A stretch of DNA of 64,000 nt, from NCBI RefSeq assembly GCF_000147715.2, contig NC_017934.1, forward strand, positions 434,001-498,000, written 5' to 3'. The DNA comes from Mesotoga prima MesG1.Ag.4.2. GTDB taxonomy: Bacteria; Thermotogota; Thermotogae; Petrotogales; Kosmotogaceae. The notes under the pieces are model-generated. The model searched no databases. It worked only from the letters and a program-made list of their open reading frames with translations, and was not told the DNA's origin. Shown here piece by piece: positions 44,514-52,897 of this stretch (position 1 is the stretch's first letter; the number at the start of each line of letters is the position of its first letter). The position numbers and the translations under genes are program-made.

Positions 44514-45737
44514 CTATAAGAGTTTTCTAGCTCTTATTTTCTGGAGGTTTTCATACATTGGAAGACCGTTCAGGTAGAGATTAGGTGCCTCACCCTGTAT
44601 CAGTGGAAGTGCATAAGACCTGAACTCGTCAGTAACATAAAATCCGTCTTCGGAGATGAATTCGACCGGGAGATCTTTTGTACCATTTGCAATGAGCTCA
44701 AGAGCGACCGTAGTGTATTCTTTAAGATAGGGTTTGCTTCTCAATCTATTTATGGAAATCATGACCTCGCTTTCCCCTCTTATGGCCTCTCTAACGGCAA
44801 GTGCTCCTACTTCAACTGCTTCTTGCCAATCGATCAAGCTTGCAACGTGCCTCGATGATCTCTGAAGGTAATCAGGTAAAGCCACGTGAACTTTGCACTT
44901 CAAAGCGTCTCTAATTATCTTCTCAAGGTACTGACCTATCTTTCCTAACTGGACATTTCCAAATGAATCGTAGTAGCCAGCAGTTGATATGAATGAACCA
45001 TCAGGCCTTTTGAGAGCCTCTGAGGCAACTATTGAGCAGTATCCTTCCTTCTTCACAACTTCTTCGACTTTTGCGATAAAAGAGTCCTCCATAAAGGGAA
45101 CCTCAGGAAGGAGGATGATTTGAGGACCGTGAAACCTGTCTGTGCTTGCAAGTGAACCAGATGCGGCAAGCCATCCCGAATTACGTCCCATGGATTCCAT
45201 AATAAAGACCTTTGTTGAATCACTGTACATTGATTTCAGGTCTCTGGTCGCCTCCATTATCGATATTGCGGTGAATCTTGCGGCCGATCCATAACCGGGG
45301 CAGTGGTCAGTTTCAAGAAGATCGTTGTCCACTGTTTTTGGAATTCCAACGACTTGCAGTTCATAACCGATCTCTTTAGCCTTTTTGCTTATTTTGTGAG
45401 CAGTATCCATTGAGTCATTGCCACCGTTATAGAAGAAGTATCGGATCGAGTGCGCATCGAAGACTTTAAATAGCTTCTCGAAATCTTCATCACTGTCAAT
45501 CTTCGTTCTACAAGAACCGAAGACTGCACCTGGAGTGTAAGGAATTCTGTCTATCTCACTTCTTGCTTCTTCAGTTAAGTCGTAAAGATCCTCATTTAGA
45601 ATCCCCTTTACTCCATTTATTCCGGCGAAGACTCTATCGATTTCTTTGCTTTCAAGAGCCGCAACCAGTGTTCCATAAGCAGATGCGTTGATTACAGATG
45701 TAACGCCCCCGGATTGAGCGTAAACAGCATTCTTCAT
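44514..45737 (-). CDS. pfp: 6-phosphofructokinase, probably PPi-dependent
   Basis: 407 residues. The substrate loop is FFYNGGNDSMDTA: the GGD-G/D-S loop of the family reads GGND, with Asp at the position that is Gly in ATP enzymes. PKTVDNDL supplies the Lys typical of PPi use in place of Gly (GTIDND). PPi-dependent PFK is usual in Thermotogota. MESMGRNSGWLAA is the substrate-binding block. SD GGGAGGTG. Co-substrate assignment is inference from motifs. Confidence 0.85.
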   Translation of the reverse strand: MKNAVYAQSGGVTSVINASAYGTLVAALESKEIDRVFAGINGVKGILNEDLYDLTEEARSEIDRIPYTPGAVFGSCRTKIDSDEDFEKLFKVFDAHSIRYFFYNGGNDSMDTAHKISKKAKEIGYELQVVGIPKTVDNDLLETDHCPGYGSAARFTAISIMEATRDLKSMYSDSTKVFIMESMGRNSGWLAASGSLASTDRFHGPQIILLPEVPFMEDSFIAKVEEVVKKEGYCSIVASEALKRPDGSFISTAGYYDSFGNVQLGKIGQYLEKIIRDALKCKVHVALPDYLQRSSRHVASLIDWQEAVEVGALAVREAIRGESEVMISINRLRSKPYLKEYTTVALELIANGTKDLPVEFISEDGFYVTDEFRSYALPLIQGEAPNLYLNGLPMYENLQKIRARKLL

Positions 45738-46043
45738 TATAGTGGTTCACCTCCCTCACTTACATAAATGATATCAGACAGTGAAATCTGAGTGAAGGAA
45801 CTGACTCTCTAGCAGCAATCTCAGCTTGAAGGTTCCGATAGAAGAGACCGTGCCGAGTTCTTGTATCAGATGTTTAGAACGGGAAACTTCACTTCCGATG
45901 TCTACCTCAATGATGATTTTCGCAATCAGCAATGAACAATTGTCTTGGGTCAGTAATAAACCTCAAGGAGAAGCGTTCCACAACTCACCCTGCCTCTTTG
46001 TATCTTCGGAAGAGACCATTAAATTTGGATTTGAGGTGTTCTA
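45738..46043. other. 306-base intergenic region upstream of pfp
   Basis: It holds the pfp promoter (45768-45796). Two short open frames on opposite strands (for example a 40-codon plus frame, QQSQLEGSDRRDRAEFL and so on, at 45813-45932) look protein-like but have no SD; they may be remnants or chance. Confidence 0.45.
45768..45796 (-). promoter_or_regulatory. promoter of pfp
   Basis: TTCACT (45791-45796), a 17-base spacer and TATCAT (45768-45773) lie on the minus strand, about 30 bases upstream of the pfp start at 45737. Confidence 0.55.
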
Positions 46044-47243
46044 TTAGACTGTGGCAAATGAGCGGTTAAATTCCTTGAGACCAAGAGCCAGTACTTCAAT
46101 AGCAATCTTCATCTTTTCTGAAGAAAGAACATAGGCGATTCGAACTTCCTTCCTACCTACACCTTCACTTGAGTAAAATCCCTCTAGTGGAGCAACCATT
46201 ACTGTGCTCCCATCGTAGGAAAAGTCTGTAAGCATCCATGTTACGAATTCTTCGGCGTTTTCAACGGGAAGCTTAACCGAGATATAGAAAGCACCGGAGG
46301 GTTTCTGCATTTCTATTCCATCGATTTTGCTAAGCTCTTCAAAGACTACATCTCTTCTGAGCTCATACTCCCTTCTCACTGAATCTGTGTATTCCTTGCC
46401 CAATGTAAGGAGACCAATGGTTCCGAGCTGAGCAATAGTCGGAGGAGATAGCCTCGCCTGGGCAAATTTCATCATCGTTCTGTAAACCTCGTTGTTCTTT
46501 GTTGCCACACACCCAATTCTTGCGCCACAGCTACTGAATCTCTTTGAAATGCTGTCAACGATAATTATGTCTTGTCCTGAATCTATCGTCATGATTGAGG
46601 AAGGTTTTATGCCGTCAAAAACCATTTCTCGATACACTTCATCACAGATAACGTATAGATCATTTCTTCTTGCGAACTCTATGAGTCTCCGTAACTCGTC
46701 CTCTGTGTAAACTACTCCTGTGGGATTAGAAGGATTTGAAAAGAGAATTGCTTTAGTTCTTGCGGTCAAAGCTTTGGATAATTCTTCGTCATCGGGTAAT
46801 CTATAACCGTTTGATATTCTCGAGGTAGCGGCCCTAACTTTGAGTCCCAGCATGTTGGCGAAGCCTATGTAATTGGCGTAGAAAGGTTCGATCAACATAA
46901 TCTCATCGCCAGGATCAGCTACAGCCGCTAGAGCGAAGAGAATTGCCTCGCTGCCGCCCGAAGTTACAAGAAGCTCATCCGCGGAAACATCGATTTCCCA
47001 AGATCTAAAATACTTTGAAAAAGCCTCCTTAAGCTCTTTTATTCCATCTGATGGCGAGTAAGAGACCACGGAATCGGAAAGCTTGTTTACATAATCAAAG
47101 AATACTTTTGGAGTTTGAATATCAGGCTGTCCAATATTGAGATGATATACCTTCACACCTCTATCCTTAGCCTTCTGTGCAAAAGGCACTAATTTCCGTA
47201 TTGGAGAAGATGGCATAAAAATCCCGCGTTGCGATATTTTCAT
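46044..47243 (-). CDS. class I/II PLP-dependent aminotransferase
   Basis: 399 residues. The PLP site is DSISKRFSSCGARIGC (S-x-SK-x5-G-x-R-x-G); SNPSNPTGVVY, CDEVYREMVFDG and LNIGQPDIQTP are family blocks of the aspartate/aromatic aminotransferase class. Substrate specificity is not determined. SD AGGAGGT seven bases before the ATG. A palindrome overlaps its promoter. Confidence 0.92.
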   Translation of the reverse strand: MKISQRGIFMPSSPIRKLVPFAQKAKDRGVKVYHLNIGQPDIQTPKVFFDYVNKLSDSVVSYSPSDGIKELKEAFSKYFRSWEIDVSADELLVTSGGSEAILFALAAVADPGDEIMLIEPFYANYIGFANMLGLKVRAATSRISNGYRLPDDEELSKALTARTKAILFSNPSNPTGVVYTEDELRRLIEFARRNDLYVICDEVYREMVFDGIKPSSIMTIDSGQDIIIVDSISKRFSSCGARIGCVATKNNEVYRTMMKFAQARLSPPTIAQLGTIGLLTLGKEYTDSVRREYELRRDVVFEELSKIDGIEMQKPSGAFYISVKLPVENAEEFVTWMLTDFSYDGSTVMVAPLEGFYSSEGVGRKEVRIAYVLSSEKMKIAIEVLALGLKEFNRSFATV

Positions 47244-47274
47244 GTTTTACCTCCTAAAATGATAACTTTTCATT

Positions 47275-47306
47275 GTTATTATACAATAACTATTTGTTGG
47301 TATGAA
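47275..47306 (-). promoter_or_regulatory. aminotransferase promoter with overlapping palindrome
   Basis: On the minus strand TTCATA (47301-47306), a 17-base spacer and TATAAT (47278-47283). GTTATT-GTAT-AATAAC (47275-47290) is a perfect palindrome covering the -10 box, a good operator position. Confidence 0.65.
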
Positions 47307-47361
47307 GGGCAGAGTTAGGCCATTTTAAGGTGTTAAGTTGATGTGCTGGTCTCATAGTCCG

Positions 47362-47388
47362 ACAAAAAAAGGCTGCGTGCGCAGCCTT
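47362..47388 (-). terminator. intrinsic terminator of the 37-codon gene
   Basis: On the minus strand AAGGCTGC-GCAC-GCAGCCTT is followed by seven T. This is a textbook terminator 46 bases after the small gene stop. Confidence 0.88.
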
Positions 47389-47434
47389 CACGATAGTAGT
47401 AAAGAAGCTTACTTCCAGGGAAATAGCACGTGAC

Positions 47435-47548
47435 TCAATTTCCTCTGTCCTCGAAAGTCACCTCAAGCAGATTAAGGGTTCTATCTGTCTCAAGTTCAAG
47501 CACATTCTGCTTGTCTGATTCGACTTTCTTGAGTTCTTTCTCAATCAT
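47435..47548 (-). CDS. 37-residue small acidic protein, unknown
   Basis: Start ATG at 47548 with AGGAGGT six bases upstream (an in-frame ATG at 47554 abuts the SD). The peptide MIEKELKKVESDKQNVLEL continues to ...FEDRGN and ends in TGA at 47435. It is rich in Glu, Lys, Leu and Asp with heptad-like spacing, so an amphipathic helix is likely; no signal peptide or known domain is seen. A promoter at 47602-47631 and a terminator at 47362 frame it as a single-gene transcript of about 230 bases. A non-coding role for the same RNA cannot be excluded. Confidence 0.7.
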   Translation of the reverse strand: MIEKELKKVESDKQNVLELETDRTLNLLEVTFEDRGN

Positions 47549-47601
47549 ATCCATACCTCCTGTATTCATTTTCTTCTTCTTCCCCCGCTGTTTGTACTTA
47601 G

Positions 47602-47631
47602 ATTATAGCATAGTAGTTCAGCCCTAAACAA
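47602..47631 (-). promoter_or_regulatory. promoter of the 37-codon gene
   Basis: TTGTTT (47626-47631), an 18-base spacer, and TATAAT (47602-47607) preceded by TGC, an extended -10. Confidence 0.75.
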
Positions 47632-47737
47632 TAGAAAGAGAGAGTAATAAGGAGATAATGGTTCATAATTGATATTAAATGCCTGTCTTTACAATCACGT
47701 CGTATAAACCAGCGTAATTTGGCTAACAAGGAGTCTA

Positions 47738-49768
47738 TCATCTCACAGTGATCGTAAAAGTAGTCGATGCCTCCCCGCCTTTTAGATCATTAGCGGTTAG
47801 CATAACTGTGTTCGATCCCAGCTCTTCTGGAATGAAGGAGTAAATGCTTCCCGTAAGAACTCCAGGTCCATAGACCAGCTCATACCTTAGATAGTCTCCG
47901 TCTGGGTCGATGCTAAACTGTCTGAGGTCAAGCCGCAAGGTTCTAGTCGCAATGGTTGTTTGATCAGGCACATTAAACTCGGGTGGGCGATTGGTGTCGG
48001 TAATCAGCAGATCGAAGGTGGCACTGGTCTGGCCTCCCCTTCCATCAGAAGCGCTTACTACAATTGTATAAAAACCGTAATCTTCGAAACCTGGTTCAAT
48101 TATCAGCCTGCTTCCTTCGATCGTTCCCATTCCCTGAACGATCTCAAATGATAGATTGTCATTGTTTGGATCAGATGAGTATTCACTGAGATCAACAACA
48201 AGTCTGGAACCTTCTGCTATTGTAAATCCAGGTATATTTAATTCTGGTGGCCTGTTGCTCTCCCTAACATCAATTCTGAGAGTCGCCCTTGCAGACCCGC
48301 CTTTTCCATCTCCTACAGAGACAATTGCTTCATAAGTTCCTGCGGTGCCATAGTCTGCGTCGAAGGTGTAGGTTTCTCCCTGGATAGTTCCAGGGCCGGA
48401 GACCAGTGAGAAGCTGAGTAAATCGTTATCAGGATCTGAAGCGTATTCTGAAAGGTCAATCGTTAGTACATCACCCTCCGCGATTCTTCTAGGTAGAATT
48501 GAAATTGTCGGCGGATTGTTCGTCCGAACTACAGTGAGATTCGCCGTTCTTTCAATGAATTCTCCCTTTCCATCGGAAGCTCGAATAGTTGCCGAGTATC
48601 TTCCTGGTTCGTCCGATTGGAATATGTACGTCGACCCTTCGATTCTTCCCGGGCCACTGAGAAGTTGGAATGAAAGCGAATCCCCGTCAGGATCAGTAAA
48701 ATAATTCTCGAGGTTCAATCTGTATTGTTCACTCTGAAAAACGACGCCTTCCGGAATACTTGAAGCTACCGGAGCTTTGTTCGCGGACTCAATGTTTATC
48801 TGAAAGCTTTCTTCGACGACGTTCTTTCCATCCGATATTTCCAAGACTACTGTCTTGGAACCGGCATCCCCGGGAGGGCTCACATAGGAGTAAAGAGTTC
48901 TTTGAACCTCACCCGGTCCCGATTTTAAGTTAATTGAAAGTGGTTCATCCTCTGGATCGTTCACAAAACCTCTCAGGTCCAGAACCAAAGTGTTTCCTTG
49001 CTCGAGTGCCTGATCCGGGACATCAGCAGTAGGTGGGAGATTCTGTGCATCGGCCACTTCTGTTTCCGAAGATGTGACTGGACTGTCTAGACTCGTAGCG
49101 GCAGTTTCCGATGGCACAGAAGATGTGGAGTCTGCGGTCAGCTCTGTTGAGGATGTAGCAAAGGCTTTATTAGATATCATGAACGTTGAAGCTGCCTTCT
49201 CTCCTCTTCCATCTGAAACGGAAATAGTCACCCTCTCATAATTTGCACTTGTGAAATCAGGTTCATAAGTATAGTTGCTTCCAATTATTTGCCCATTGCC
49301 CTCGGTTAATGAATAATTCAAGGCGTCAAGGTCAGGATCATTTGCATACTCGTCAAGGTTTATTGAAATCGTCTCCCCTTCGGCAACCACCTGGTCTGGG
49401 ATAGAAAGCTCGGGTGGACGGTTGACCTCTCTCACAGCGATTTCGAATGAAGACTCCGCCATTTGTTCCTTCGAATCTACTACTGAAATTGTTACAGAGT
49501 GACTTCCCGACTGTTGGAAACTCGGTGAAAAAATGTAGAAGTTCTCTTTGACCTCTCCGGGACCCGAAATTTTCGTGTAACTCAGAGATGTCATCTTCTC
49601 ATCGCTTGAATAGTCGTGAAGATCTATCGAAAGCGTACTGCCCTCATCGATAATCATATCGGGGATGCTTATTATTGGGGGTTTGTTAAGCATGTCAGGC
49701 AGGAGTCGTATTGCAAAAACAACAACCACAACGACCATCAACAAAGCCCAGAAGAACCATTTTCTCAT
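47738..49768 (-). CDS. membrane-anchored protein with seven cadherin-like modules
   Basis: 676 residues. A single N-terminal membrane segment (about 5-24) is followed by seven modules of about 86 residues, each starting N-R/K-P-P and containing ...DPDxDxLSFxLxSGPGxIxG..., with starts near 28, 116, 243, 330, 417, 504 and 591. A Ser/Thr-rich linker (about 200-242) separates modules two and three. The Asp-rich DPD motifs suggest calcium binding as in cadherin-like and PKD-like surface modules. It is likely anchored in the inner membrane and extends into the periplasm, possibly towards the toga. No catalytic domain is seen. Confidence 0.85.
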   Translation of the reverse strand: MRKWFFWALLMVVVVVVFAIRLLPDMLNKPPIISIPDMIIDEGSTLSIDLHDYSSDEKMTSLSYTKISGPGEVKENFYIFSPSFQQSGSHSVTISVVDSKEQMAESSFEIAVREVNRPPELSIPDQVVAEGETISINLDEYANDPDLDALNYSLTEGNGQIIGSNYTYEPDFTSANYERVTISVSDGRGEKAASTFMISNKAFATSSTELTADSTSSVPSETAATSLDSPVTSSETEVADAQNLPPTADVPDQALEQGNTLVLDLRGFVNDPEDEPLSINLKSGPGEVQRTLYSYVSPPGDAGSKTVVLEISDGKNVVEESFQINIESANKAPVASSIPEGVVFQSEQYRLNLENYFTDPDGDSLSFQLLSGPGRIEGSTYIFQSDEPGRYSATIRASDGKGEFIERTANLTVVRTNNPPTISILPRRIAEGDVLTIDLSEYASDPDNDLLSFSLVSGPGTIQGETYTFDADYGTAGTYEAIVSVGDGKGGSARATLRIDVRESNRPPELNIPGFTIAEGSRLVVDLSEYSSDPNNDNLSFEIVQGMGTIEGSRLIIEPGFEDYGFYTIVVSASDGRGGQTSATFDLLITDTNRPPEFNVPDQTTIATRTLRLDLRQFSIDPDGDYLRYELVYGPGVLTGSIYSFIPEELGSNTVMLTANDLKGGEASTTFTITVR

Positions 49769-49809
49769 ACCGCATAACCTCCATGAAAAACATAATAATT
49801 ATCAGTTCC

Positions 49810-49838
49810 ATTATAGTTTATTCCTGTTCCATGGCCAA
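49810..49838 (-). promoter_or_regulatory. promoter of the seven-module protein
   Basis: TTGGCC (49833-49838), a 17-base spacer and TATAAT (49810-49815) on the minus strand. Confidence 0.6.
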
Positions 49839-49983
49839 ACGAATTCATTTGCGGGAAAATAAACTCGAGTATCCGAATAGTCGGCTAAATCAGTTCTTTA
49901 TTGTCGCTAAACAAATTAGATTATACTTTGTTTCTACGTGGGTGAATTTTTAACCTAATATCTGGCATAAGGGGCAATCAATA

Positions 49984-49992
49984 TGCTAGAAT
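49984..49992 (+). promoter_or_regulatory. extended -10 promoter of hydA
   Basis: TGCTAGAAT. The -35 region is weak. The leader would be about 65 bases. Confidence 0.45.
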
Positions 49993-50065
49993 CTATTTGA
50001 TAGAAAAATCACAATCTAGTTTCTTCAGCTCATTTAATGTAGATTTTGAATGGAGGTGCTGTCAG

Positions 50066-51826
50066 GTGCCCGTGACAATTACCGTGAACGGCAAGGATTT
50101 TACTGTTGATGAAAACCAGAGTATACTGGAAGCCTGCCGTGAAGTAGGAATAACTATTCCGACTCTTTGTTATCACCCTGCGCTTTCGGTGGTAGGTTCA
50201 TGCAGGGTTTGTGTTGTAGAAGTAGAGGGAGCTCGTAACCTCTCGCCAGCGTGTGCAACTCAAGTTGCTGATGGGATGAGAATCAAGACAAATTCTGAAA
50301 GGGTTACTAGAGCAATAAGGTTTAACCTAGGTCTTCTCCTTTCCAATCATCCTAATGATTGTATGACCTGTGATGTAAATGGTAGATGCGAGTTTCAAGA
50401 TCTAATATATCAGTACGACGTTGAAGATATGTTCCCAAAGACGCTGAGAAATGTTCCATATGATACCTCCAGTCCATCGCTTTTTAGAGACATGAACAAG
50501 TGTATTGATTGTGGGAGATGTGTGAGAGCCTGCGATGAGCTACAGGGTCTTTCGATACTCTCTTCGGTGAACAGAGGGTATCATGTTCTTCCTCTGCCAG
50601 CTTTAGGTGCGCCCATCGCGGCCACCGATTGCATAAACTGTGGTCAGTGCTCGGCTGTCTGTCCTGTTGGGGCAATTACTGAGAGAATGGAATTCAGGGA
50701 GGTAGTCGCCGAGCTGAGAAAACATGATAAGGTTTTGATAGCACAAACCGCTCCATCAGTTAGGGTGGCCCTTTCTGAAGAGTTTGGAGAGCTTCCCGGC
50801 ACGGTCAGCACCGGTAAGATGGTTGCCGCGCTTAGAAAGCTTGGATTCGACTATGTATTTGATACGAATTTCACTGCCGACCTCACAATTATGGAAGAAG
50901 GGTCTGAGCTTCTTGAAAGGGTAAAGGAAGGCGGAAAGTTTCCGATGTTCACTTCATGTTGCCCGGGCTGGGTAAACATGATGGAGAAGTTGTACCCGGA
51001 ATTCACCGAGAACCTTTCAACGGCGAAATCTCCCCAGGAGATGATGAGCGCCCTGGTCAAAACGTACTTTGCAGAAAAGATAGGGAAGAGGCCGGAAGAC
51101 ATTTATCTTGTGTCGATAATGCCGTGTACAGCTAAGAAGGACGAAAAGGGCAGAGATACTTTGACAGTCAGGGGGACAAGATCTACCGATGCGGTGCTTG
51201 TAACAAGAGAACTTGGGAAGCTGATTAAGATGCACAAGATTCCTTTCGAGTCGCTTGAAGAGGAAGAATTTGACAGTCCACTCGGAATCTCTACCGGCGC
51301 TGCGGTAATCTTTGGTGCGACAGGCGGTGTTATGGAAGCCGCTTTGAGAACTGCGTACGAGCTTCATACAGGAGAAGAGCTCCCAAGACTTGATTTCGAT
51401 TTTGCCCGCGGATTTGACGGGGTGAAGGAAGCTGAAATCGATATGAAGGGTACCAAGGTAAGAGTAGCCGTAGTTCACGGGGGAAGCAACGTTGTCAAGT
51501 TGATGGACAAAATTCGTTCAGGAGAAGCATTCTACCATTTTGTCGAAGTCATGGCTTGTCCGGGCGGATGTATCGGAGGCGGTGGCCAACCCAAATCGAG
51601 TCAGCCCGGTTATCTTCAGAAGAGGATGGAAGCTATCTATAATATTGACAAATCTTCGGTAATCAGAAAATCTCACGAAAACCCGGCGATTGCTAAGCTT
51701 TATGAAGAGTATCTCGGAAAGCCTTTAGGACATCTCTCTCACGAACTACTCCATACCCATTACAAAGACAACAAAAAGAGTGTGATCGAGAGAAAGAAAG
51801 AACTTGAGGAAATAGCCAAAGGGTAG
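50066..51826 (+). CDS. hydA: [FeFe]-hydrogenase catalytic subunit
   Basis: 586 residues from the GTG at 50066, seven bases after GGAGGTG. The N-terminus is a 2Fe-2S domain (TLCYHP and SCRVCVVEV), then a His-Cys3 cluster motif (HPNDCMTCDVNGRCEFQ), two 4Fe-4S motifs (CIDCGRCVRAC, CINCGQCSAVCP), and the H-cluster blocks FTSCCPGW, MPCTAKKDE and MACPGGCIGGGGQP. It oxidises or makes H2. Unlike the trimeric bifurcating HydABC of Thermotoga, no NADH-binding HydB or HydC lies beside it. It stands alone with its own promoter and terminator. Confidence 0.95.
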   Translation: MPVTITVNGKDFTVDENQSILEACREVGITIPTLCYHPALSVVGSCRVCVVEVEGARNLSPACATQVADGMRIKTNSERVTRAIRFNLGLLLSNHPNDCMTCDVNGRCEFQDLIYQYDVEDMFPKTLRNVPYDTSSPSLFRDMNKCIDCGRCVRACDELQGLSILSSVNRGYHVLPLPALGAPIAATDCINCGQCSAVCPVGAITERMEFREVVAELRKHDKVLIAQTAPSVRVALSEEFGELPGTVSTGKMVAALRKLGFDYVFDTNFTADLTIMEEGSELLERVKEGGKFPMFTSCCPGWVNMMEKLYPEFTENLSTAKSPQEMMSALVKTYFAEKIGKRPEDIYLVSIMPCTAKKDEKGRDTLTVRGTRSTDAVLVTRELGKLIKMHKIPFESLEEEEFDSPLGISTGAAVIFGATGGVMEAALRTAYELHTGEELPRLDFDFARGFDGVKEAEIDMKGTKVRVAVVHGGSNVVKLMDKIRSGEAFYHFVEVMACPGGCIGGGGQPKSSQPGYLQKRMEAIYNIDKSSVIRKSHENPAIAKLYEEYLGKPLGHLSHELLHTHYKDNKKSVIERKKELEEIAKG

Positions 51827-51850
51827 GTTCTCAAAGCTGTATGAGTTTTG

Positions 51851-51878
51851 AAGGGGCCTTATGGCTCCTTTCGTTTTT
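51851..51878 (+). terminator. terminator of hydA
   Basis: AAGGGGCC-TTAT-GGCTCCTT (one G-U pair) followed by TCGTTTTT, 24 bases after the stop. Confidence 0.75.
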
Positions 51879-51881
51879 GGC

Positions 51882-52796
51882 TCAGTCCTCCTTCTTTAGC
51901 AAAGTGAGAAATACGGCAAATGGTGTCTTGAAGAGGCACTTGATATCGAGAATAAATGATCTATTCTTCACGTAATAGAGGTCAAAGGCGGTTTTAATCC
52001 GGTATTCTTCCAGCGTTGTAGTGTATTTGTAGTTTATCTGAGCCCAGCCCGTTAGACCCGGTTTTACGAGAAGTCTAGACGAATAGTCTACGATGTTGTC
52101 CATTCCAAGCTTGTGAAATGATGGAAGCTCGGGTCTTGGTCCTACAAGACTCATATCTCCTTTGATAATGTTTATGATTTGCGGAAGTTCATCCAGTCTG
52201 AGTGGTCTCAAGAATTTGCCAAGCTTTGTTATCGTTTCCTTGTTTCCCTTCGTGTCGAAAGTCCTGAACTTGTACATTCCGAATTGCTTACAGTCCTTGC
52301 CGATCCTTGTTTGGCAGATGAAGATGGGTCTACCTTCCATGAGCAGAGAAATTAGAGAAACTATAACGATAATCGGGCTGAACAGAACTAACATTATTAC
52401 TCCAATACCAACATCCAAGAGTCTTTTGAAGCTATCATATACCACCTTTGGTTCAATCGGGTCATTAGAGGTCAGCATAAAGCTTTCTTCCTTGAATTGC
52501 GATTTCACACGTTTGTAGAGTATGAAATTTCTGACGACCGTTGCTCCTAGCGCAGGAAGGGCAACAAACGGTGATACAGGAAGGAAGACTGGAAAAACAA
52601 AGCAAGACATGACAGCAGATCCAAGGGTAGAAGCCATTTGCTTTTCTTTATCAGAGATCGTGATTCCCTCGTAACCGCGCATTGAAAAACTGATCAGAAC
52701 ACTCGTACAACAGGCTGCAATGAATGCACCAAGACCGTTCATTAAGAGCGGCAAAGCCAGTAATAGGTCAATCAAATAGAAAAGGCTGTTCATCAT
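51882..52796 (-). CDS. bacterial sugar transferase (WcaJ/RfbP type, initiating glycosyltransferase)
   Basis: 304 residues. Several hydrophobic segments in the first 110 residues are followed by another (IGVIMLVLFSPIIVIVSL) and the catalytic domain: MYKFRTFD, LRPLRLDELPQIINIIKGDMS, LVGPRPELP and PGLTGWAQI. Such proteins transfer a sugar phosphate to undecaprenyl phosphate, the first step of a polysaccharide or glycan. No other glycan-assembly gene is nearby, only the large repeat proteins. The start is ATG at 52796 with a weak SD. Confidence 0.88.
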   Translation of the reverse strand: MMNSLFYLIDLLLALPLLMNGLGAFIAACCTSVLISFSMRGYEGITISDKEKQMASTLGSAVMSCFVFPVFLPVSPFVALPALGATVVRNFILYKRVKSQFKEESFMLTSNDPIEPKVVYDSFKRLLDVGIGVIMLVLFSPIIVIVSLISLLMEGRPIFICQTRIGKDCKQFGMYKFRTFDTKGNKETITKLGKFLRPLRLDELPQIINIIKGDMSLVGPRPELPSFHKLGMDNIVDYSSRLLVKPGLTGWAQINYKYTTTLEEYRIKTAFDLYYVKNRSFILDIKCLFKTPFAVFLTLLKKED

Positions 52797-52847
52797 TATA
52801 TTCTCTCATCTTTGTGTAGATATTTGAACTGGCAATTTCTCACGGTG

Positions 52848-52863
52848 CAGAGTATTGACTCTG
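52848..52863. repeat. palindrome upstream of the metallophosphoesterase gene
   Basis: CAGAGT-ATTG-ACTCTG followed by TTTTTGG. It could be an operator or a small attenuator. It stands 35 bases before the gene start, between divergent genes. Confidence 0.4.
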
Positions 52864-52897
52864 TTTTTGGGGTATCATGGAACTTGGGAGGAAGGGA

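Noticed and set aside
45813-46047. Small plus-strand frames upstream of pfp as genes or remnants
   Set aside because: Opposite-strand readings look equally protein-like, there is no SD and no recognisable motif.
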